A program made the translations under genes and the position numbers. Positions 23,301 through 26,936 of a DNA stretch of 26,936 nt are shown in pieces. The notes below the pieces were generated by a model. That model worked only from the letters and a program-made list of their open reading frames with translations, did no database searches and was not told the DNA's origin. Location of the stretch: positions 1 through 26,936 of the forward strand of contig CBDUQN010000041.1 of the NCBI GenBank assembly GCA_965369375.1, in the 5' to 3' direction. This DNA is from CBDUQN01 sp965369375. GTDB lineage: Bacteria > Krumholzibacteriota > Krumholzibacteriia > Krumholzibacteriales > Krumholzibacteriaceae. The stretch's first letter is position 1. Each line of letters opens with the position of its first letter.

Positions 23301-24197
23301 TTTCTGTTCCGGGAGCGCCTGAGATATTTCATCCGTCTGCTCATTGTCACTGCTGTCTGTTTCGTTCTTCCCCGTAATGTGCAACTTGATTCGTCCCACT
23401 CCCTCTTCGATATCGCCCATCCTGATGAGCAGCTCACCCTTGAGAAGCTGCCGGTTCGGCGATTTCTCCTCCATCGTGTCGACTGCGTCGAGAAGCTTTT
23501 CGAGCGGCGGATCGCTGAGCTCGAGGCATTGAAAGAAACGCTCTTCGGCTCTGGCGGGATGAGAGAGCCGTACCGATGCGCGGCCGAGATAATATTTAAC
23601 ATCGGCGTCGCGTGGCAGCTCCCGTTCGAGTTCCAGCAGGAGGGCACCCGCCTCCTGGATCTGTTCCGATGTGCTTTCTATGACATTGCCGAGGGGGAGG
23701 GTGGCCTTTTTATGCTCCTTGCGCTCGATGTAGAGCATCCCGAGGAGCAGTTCGTTCCTTGTATTCATGGGGGGTTTCGATCGTCCTTCTTCCTGCATGC
23801 CCTTCTTCATCTCGGAACGCTTGATGAGATCGTCGATGAAGGAATCCGGCGAAGTCCCGAGGATCTTCTGGGCGGCTTCGATATTGCCGCTGCGGATGTA
23901 AGCCTCGATTATGAAGCTTCCGAGGAATGGGTTGAACGAGTTCAGAAACAACTCGAGGCCGTATTCGATAATTCTTGCTTTTCTCTGCGGATGTTTTCTC
24001 AAGTTGGATTTCAATATCGATACGGTCTGGTGGTAATCGTTGACTTCAATGCACGTCTGGATGGCCACCATTGCCAGTTCGAAATCTTCCGGCCATTTTT
24101 GTATGCCGTCGAGCGCTTTCTGATGGGCCCGCTTGATGTTTCCCTTGGATAGTTCCTGCAGGATTCTGGTAACAAGTTTTTCTTGTGTTAGAAACAA
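20331..24197 (-). CDS. Very large TPR-repeat protein
   Basis: This 1288-aa protein is made almost entirely of degenerate TPR-like helical hairpins (for example ELAMVAIQTCIEVNDYHQTVSILKSNL and ARLLLGETLMRLGKEIEGVATFREC). It has no signal peptide, membrane segment or catalytic motif that I can see, so it is probably a cytoplasmic scaffold with a superhelical shape. The start is TTG, with AGGGA about 6 bases upstream; no nearby ATG fits better. It is the first gene of a two-gene operon with the coiled-coil TPR protein. No specific function can be assigned. A sigma-54-like element lies about 75 bases upstream of the start. Confidence 0.88.
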   Translation of the reverse strand: MFLTQEKLVTRILQELSKGNIKRAHQKALDGIQKWPEDFELAMVAIQTCIEVNDYHQTVSILKSNLRKHPQRKARIIEYGLELFLNSFNPFLGSFIIEAYIRSGNIEAAQKILGTSPDSFIDDLIKRSEMKKGMQEEGRSKPPMNTRNELLLGMLYIERKEHKKATLPLGNVIESTSEQIQEAGALLLELERELPRDADVKYYLGRASVRLSHPARAEERFFQCLELSDPPLEKLLDAVDTMEEKSPNRQLLKGELLIRMGDIEEGVGRIKLHITGKNETDSSDNEQTDEISQALPEQKSKIDLVFRRLSGLPKEIFAHAEATFLYCDVAVRLEHIKKAVEALKNLYSEDADNQSRIISWLESNEIVLMTAPAQKFLTRLHLDRDDYGKAGHSARYASNIDATQLPGLIEIIEDKLNKLPDDNTELKIILTELYSLAGNGEYAEELLLSLENEKVVGVEDIYRLTSEMMKHCGLSINSVSSAVGAGLREGNITEALPLILAFYRENPDQHEKLADEIKRLTEENGDCWQLVAELTDAMTKEETLSKPFRFLHAISHLWRGEVERAVFEFDQLLIADNALAIDLLEIYERAAERYPDNTTLSLALYQLYLDEEMHVEAAHYLCKTLQNDPNQLKDVLERFDKLIEKEPDNREIWEEMLSTALAMHHLSLAKEILNRALSMLSQENAAAMNIYAAKIATADGKSQDTLRHLSLTLTSPRADLRAVEEELAAVISREPSNPVARLLLGETLMRLGKEIEGVATFRECIAISPEFKSKIKAKLENFQPTSVKPWLLSGILGEITWLDGRFEEALSHLNAAQKRPKEHLSDLSDVLSRLRETTPENKEITLLYARNLSQENRFDDGVTLLEELVEKNEEAIQPSVVILQEMLGVESDHIGANTLLARFSVRKKDFEGSLEPVLRLFSNSMIEDEQLGEIAAEFLSVHEKSSRFLIPYAHFKAQGEDYGESLKRLRQAFDLDTDRWEEIHAELDEVSWPDNLERSSRLLKIDCLIFGNENDKAFALLKDMPSGDPETSGELIERVNELIDHEQRKEFYSFGCNLLVSGNEFEKAQRLVNSGYKHLNDEAGIDLKISLGEALQRAGQEKKASGLFKEILGERDDKDDKEKILKRIEHAYDEWIEREISAGTEAVHRGYVGTDDAVRLIELALERNKAEAALAIISKTSLPDPTLSILLARVYLNLERPTTALAALGTLEHNDLINGENGAEILYLKGIASERLGEYGKATAAFSRILSSHGEYRDSRSRAELNYTKYVESQCSDTVAILEKRESI

Positions 24198-24272
24198 AGT
24201 AATTCCCTGCCTCGATTTTTCTCAGATAGATCCTGTCAATTTGTATGTATACCGGTTCACTGCAGTTGAGGA

Positions 24273-24287
24273 GCGAAATGCGTACCA
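24273..24287 (-). promoter_or_regulatory. Candidate sigma-54 promoter for the TPR operon
   Basis: On the minus strand TGGTACGCATTTCGC keeps the GG-N10-GC spacing, with TGGTACG close to the -24 consensus TGGCACG and TCGC close to TTGC. Initiation near 24262 would give a leader of about 65 bases. No better promoter was seen in the gap. Confidence 0.35.
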
Positions 24288-24381
24288 TGCTTGATAATTT
24301 TTCACAATCGCTTTAATCGTTGATAAATTGTATGGTTAGGTGTAAATTAGTCATGATTCCGTGATGATGCGCGTGGTCCGT

Positions 24382-24430
24382 TTTGCAATTTGCATAAGCA
24401 GTTTGCACTTAAAGAGTTGCCTTGTAATCA
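24382..24430 (+). promoter_or_regulatory. TTTGCA repeats and weak promoter upstream of queD
   Basis: Three TTTGCA hexamers lie at 24382, 24389 and 24402. The last can be read as a -35 box TTGCAC, followed after 16 bases by TAATCA (24425-24430). GAGG 8 bases before the queD ATG is the ribosome-binding site. The leader shows no clear preQ1 riboswitch. Confidence 0.25.
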
Positions 24431-24451
24431 GGGGAAATCAGAGGTTTTCAG

Positions 24452-24832
24452 ATGCCTGCTCGATACATCGTCTCGACGGAAATTGAATTTTCGGCCTCAC
24501 ACATGCTCGACGGCTTTGAAAATGGCTGCGAGAGAATGCACGGGCACAACTGGATCGTCAGGGTTTACTACGAGTTCGAGAAGCTCGATGACCGGGGTGT
24601 GGCTGTTGACTACATGGAACTCAAGCAGGCTCTCAGCGATGCGATTCTACCACATTTCGACCACCGTCACCTGAACGATATGCCGGAGTTCCGTTCTATC
24701 AATCCCACATCGGAGAACATCGCCGCGGAAATCTTCAGGCTTTGCGCGGAACAGGTGGGTTTTGCGAACGGAACACTCATCGAGGTCGAGCTCTGGGAGA
24801 CGCCGACCGATATGGTACGCTATCGTGAATAA
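24452..24832 (+). CDS. queD: 6-carboxy-5,6,7,8-tetrahydropterin synthase
   Basis: QueD converts 7,8-dihydroneopterin triphosphate to 6-carboxytetrahydropterin, an early step in 7-deazaguanine (preQ0, queuosine) synthesis. The 126-aa length is normal for the PTPS/QueD family. The zinc histidines are H17, H30 and H32 (FSASH and MHGHNW), the catalytic Cys is C26 in NGCERMHGH, the D70-H71 pair is in FDHRHLND, and E116 is in VELWETP; the PTSEN motif is also present. It is first of four same-strand genes (queD-queC-DUF366-queE) and overlaps queC by 8 bp. No folE is present here, so the pterin precursor must come from elsewhere. Confidence 0.95.
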   Translation: MPARYIVSTEIEFSASHMLDGFENGCERMHGHNWIVRVYYEFEKLDDRGVAVDYMELKQALSDAILPHFDHRHLNDMPEFRSINPTSENIAAEIFRLCAEQVGFANGTLIEVELWETPTDMVRYRE

Positions 24833-25526
24833 CGAACGTAGCAGCAAGACTGCCGCTGTTGTCCTTCTCTCCGGCGGTCTCGATTCCACTGTTTCACTCG
24901 CGCTTTCCCGCGGGCGCACTACGATCGAGACGGCGATCTTCTTCGATTACAAACAGCACGCATCGATTAAGGAGAAAGAGGCGGCTTCGCGCATAGCGGA
25001 GCACTACGGGACCGGTTTCGAGATAATCGAGCTGCCCTGGCTCGGCGAGGTATCATCGTCTTCACTCATCGCCGGAAAGGGAGAGCCTCCGCATCTGTCG
25101 CTGGAGAGTAGTAGTGACGCCGAACAAGCCTCGGCTCGAGCGGTCTGGGTGGAAAACAGAAACACTATTTTTCTCAGCATAGCGGCCGCCGTGGCCGCGG
25201 AGAGAGATTGCCGGCTCGTTATAGCGGGATTCAATGCGGAGGAGGCCCGGGACTTTCCCGATAACAGTGAAATATTTATCGATTCCATGAACAAGGTTCT
25301 CGAGTTGGGCGTCAGCAAGCCTGTTCGGATCGTGAGCCCGACTATCGCCATGGGAAAGCGTGAGATAGTGTCCGAGGGGCTCCGTCTCGATATTCCATGG
25401 AATATGATCTGGAGCTGTTACCGGGACGAGGAGATGATGTGCGGCGATTGCGAGTCATGCATACGGCTCCTGAGGGCCGTGAGCGGTACGGTGGCCGAAT
25501 CGAGTGTGCGCCTTGGCGGGGGGTAA
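24825..25526 (+). CDS. queC: 7-cyano-7-deazaguanine synthase
   Basis: QueC uses ATP and ammonia to turn 7-carboxy-7-deazaguanine into preQ0. The 233-aa protein has the PP-loop ATP motif LLSGGLDST (about 14-22) and the C-terminal zinc site with four Cys (C198, C206, C209, C212 in SCYRDEEMMCGDCESC). The frame is open upstream of GTG 24825, but those residues lie within queD and do not look like QueC. GTG gives a product starting just before the PP-loop, as expected, and overlaps the queD stop by 8 bp. It overlaps the next ATG by one base, so expression of the operon is tightly coupled. Confidence 0.95.
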   Translation: MNNERSSKTAAVVLLSGGLDSTVSLALSRGRTTIETAIFFDYKQHASIKEKEAASRIAEHYGTGFEIIELPWLGEVSSSSLIAGKGEPPHLSLESSSDAEQASARAVWVENRNTIFLSIAAAVAAERDCRLVIAGFNAEEARDFPDNSEIFIDSMNKVLELGVSKPVRIVSPTIAMGKREIVSEGLRLDIPWNMIWSCYRDEEMMCGDCESCIRLLRAVSGTVAESSVRLGGG

Positions 25527-26113
25527 TGAATGTGAATAACGGGAGAGCAACCGTATTCCAGACGAAATATCTCGAGCGGGAACTAGGCTACACGGGTCGA
25601 GAGCTCAGGAGCCATTTTATACGCGAGATGTCGGGTATCACGAGTGATGGTATGATCGCTTTTTGGGGTCCGTGTGAGGTTTCGGGGGACCGCCTCGTCG
25701 ATCTGGAGGATACCGAGTGTGGAAGCGTGATCTTTGCAAGAAGCATGCTGCATTTCATAGGGGAGCATTTTCAATGCAGCTTGCGTGAAGGAAACGCGCG
25801 GCTCAGAGTGTTCGCGTCGATCGCAAAAGAAACGCTCGAGGGGAATATCGACGATAGCGTCGTGGAACGGGTGGGAGATGATCTGTTCATCGGTGAGCGA
25901 AAGCTATCGGTGGCGATAGCCACGGTGAGTCCCGTTTCCGTCCTCTTTCATTTCGGCATAAATATCGATCCCGCCGGAGCGCCGGTGCCCGCGATCGGAC
26001 TCGAAGAGCTCGGAGTAAAAGCCGGGCCGTTTGCCTTGGATATCCTCGAACGGTACACCCGGGAACATGAGCAAATCGAGGAGGCGATACGAAAGGTCAG
26101 GGGGGTTCCGTAA
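25526..26113 (+). CDS. DUF366 family protein in queuosine-precursor operon
   Basis: This 195-aa protein matches my recollection of the DUF366 family: an N-terminal LRSHF, AFWGPCEV, DLEDTECGSVIFARSMLHFIGEHF, and later DDLFIGERKLSVAIATVSPVSVLFHFGINI. The family has no function that I know of. The ATG overlaps the queC stop by one base, and queE starts 3 bases after its stop, so it is locked into a que operon. The conserved polar residues (Cys in PCEV, His and Glu in HFIGEH, Asp-Leu-Glu-Asp) could form an active site. A role in deazaguanine or pterin chemistry, or an accessory role, is inferred only from context. The longer upstream frame overlapping queC is rejected. Confidence 0.85.
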   Translation: MNVNNGRATVFQTKYLERELGYTGRELRSHFIREMSGITSDGMIAFWGPCEVSGDRLVDLEDTECGSVIFARSMLHFIGEHFQCSLREGNARLRVFASIAKETLEGNIDDSVVERVGDDLFIGERKLSVAIATVSPVSVLFHFGINIDPAGAPVPAIGLEELGVKAGPFALDILERYTREHEQIEEAIRKVRGVP

Positions 26114-26116
26114 GAC

Positions 26117-26860
26117 GTGGCGGATACAGGTTACGTTGCCGAGGTGTTCCGTTCCATCCAGGGTGAAGGCCCGTACGTCGGAGTGCTTCAGGTTTTTATA
26201 CGCATGGCCGGATGCAGCCTTTCGTGCAGCTACTGTGACACGGTGTTCGCGAAGGAGCTCACTCCACTGTGCACCATTCGTTATCCACGCGGGACCGCGA
26301 CGAGAAAAAATCCGCTCGATGCCGACGAGCTTCTCGATGCAGCACGTATTTTCCTCGAGGAATCTCCGGGAATCCATTCACTGAGCCTTACCGGCGGTGA
26401 ACCGCTCGAGCAATCCGGGTTCATTACCTGCTTTCTCGAATCCTTCGCCCGGTTCGGCATCGCGGTGTACCTCGAAACGAATGGACTCCATGAGGAGGCG
26501 GCGCGCTCGGCAATCGAATTCGTCGACATTGTATCGCTCGATATCAAGTTACCTTCCCTCTGCGGGGGAGGGGACTTTTTTTCGACCTATCGGCGGGTTC
26601 TTCCTCTGTTCGGGCGAAAGGAGCTCATCTGCAAGGTGGTTGTCGCGGACGGATTCGATGTTGCGGAGTACAGGGATGCGGTGAATCTCGTTTCGGGATT
26701 CGATTCCAGCGTGCCCTTCGTCATTCAACCCGCAACGGGCGCGGACGGACGCCTTTCGATATCGGGAGAACAATTGATCGAGTGCTACCGGGATGCATGC
26801 CATGTGTTATCGAACGTGCGGCTGATACCTCAGGTTCATCGATTACTCGAGCTTCCGTAG
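26117..26860 (+). CDS. queE: 7-carboxy-7-deazaguanine synthase (radical SAM)
   Basis: QueE rearranges 6-carboxytetrahydropterin to 7-carboxy-7-deazaguanine using SAM and a 4Fe-4S cluster. The 247-aa protein has the radical-SAM cysteines C33, C37 and C40 in CSLSCSYCDT (CX3CX2C), the N-terminal FRSIQGEGPYVG typical of QueE, LTGGEPL, and YLETNG. The start is GTG three bases after the DUF366 stop, with a purine-rich AGGGGGG about 10 bases upstream. Together with queD and queC it gives the full route from dihydroneopterin triphosphate to preQ0. The later steps (queF, tgt, queA) are not in the window. Confidence 0.95.
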   Translation: MADTGYVAEVFRSIQGEGPYVGVLQVFIRMAGCSLSCSYCDTVFAKELTPLCTIRYPRGTATRKNPLDADELLDAARIFLEESPGIHSLSLTGGEPLEQSGFITCFLESFARFGIAVYLETNGLHEEAARSAIEFVDIVSLDIKLPSLCGGGDFFSTYRRVLPLFGRKELICKVVVADGFDVAEYRDAVNLVSGFDSSVPFVIQPATGADGRLSISGEQLIECYRDACHVLSNVRLIPQVHRLLELP

Positions 26861-26936
26861 TGCGAGGGGGAATAAAAAAGCGCTGCGAGATAGTACGATG
26901 CAGGGTCGGGTTCGTGAAGGCGGCGACCACCTCGCA
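26860..26936 (+). CDS. Possible start of a further gene, cut by the window edge
   Basis: A frame beginning at GTG 26860, overlapping the queE stop, stays open to the window end (25 codons, ending RCRVGFVKAATTS). The GFVKAA stretch faintly recalls the N-terminus of glutamine-dependent NAD synthetases, but this is too short to name. Another frame from ATG 26898 is also open. There is no strong Shine-Dalgarno for either. Confidence 0.2.
   Translation, partial: MRGGIKKRCEIVRCRVGFVKAATTS

Noticed and set aside
24300..24451. preQ1 riboswitch ahead of queD
   Set aside because: I could not find the short GC stem, the C-rich loop and the A-rich tail with a pairing partner that the preQ1-I class needs, and the leader is not evidently structured.
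25397..25525. Longer start for the DUF366 gene inside queC
   Set aside because: The extra residues are out-of-frame queC sequence; the ATG at 25526 overlaps the queC stop in the usual coupled manner and fits the family length.

Overview
This is a bacterial, protein-dense, moderately GC-rich window. It has Gram-negative-type features: an exported tricorn-like protease, an LPS-type family 9 glycosyltransferase, a bacterial enhancer-binding protein for sigma-54, PEGA-domain Ser/Thr kinase signalling and many TPR proteins. The mix fits a poorly characterised lineage such as FCB-group or Krumholzibacteria/Eisenbacteria-like phyla, but the sequence alone does not fix the taxonomy. No rRNA, confident tRNA, IS element, phage gene or CRISPR array was seen.

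Layout. (1) Positions 1-900, minus strand: an anti-sigma-type HATPase kinase followed by a STAS antagonist, a partner-switching pair. A Shine-Dalgarno at the left edge points to another gene just outside. (2) 1245-4568, plus strand: an exported tricorn-like S41 protease with its own promoter and intrinsic terminator. (3) 4790-11220, minus strand, read right to left: a 1550-aa TPR/GAF/sigma-54 activator, a membrane-anchored 5'-nucleotidase-fold protein and a NIF3-family protein. These are tightly spaced or overlapping and probably one operon. (4) 11399-12231, minus strand: an EIIA(Ntr)-like PTS protein and a C4 zinc-ribbon protein. (5) 12332-14545, plus strand: the ribosome-assembly GTPase RsgA and a GT9 glycosyltransferase. 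(6) 14520-18384, minus strand: an operon of a double-FHA protein, a calcineurin-type phosphoesterase and a PEGA Ser/Thr kinase. (7) 18934-24197, minus strand: a 1288-aa TPR protein and a coiled-coil/TPR protein with a four-Cys N-terminal region. (8) 24452-26860, plus strand: queD, queC, a DUF366 gene and queE, making 7-deazaguanine (preQ0/queuosine) precursors.

The main discovery is in block 3. The 5'-nucleotidase-fold gene is interrupted by one in-frame TGA, exactly where this family normally has the second Cys of a 'PCGC' motif. The reading frame is otherwise intact on both sides. Just downstream the mRNA can fold into a hairpin with a GGU apical loop and a bulged U, much like a bacterial SECIS. 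I read this as an undescribed or mis-annotated selenoprotein with a Cys-Gly-Sec motif (C65/U67). Its usual phosphoesterase metal ligands are nearly all replaced, so it may be a redox protein on a dead hydrolase scaffold.

Second-tier observations: two GG-N10-GC sigma-54 promoter candidates sit in front of the FHA/kinase operon and the TPR operon, in the same window as a sigma-54 activator. The activator carries a degenerate kinase-like N-terminus and an Asp-to-Asn change in Walker B. A DUF366 protein of unknown function is translationally embedded in a queuosine-precursor operon.
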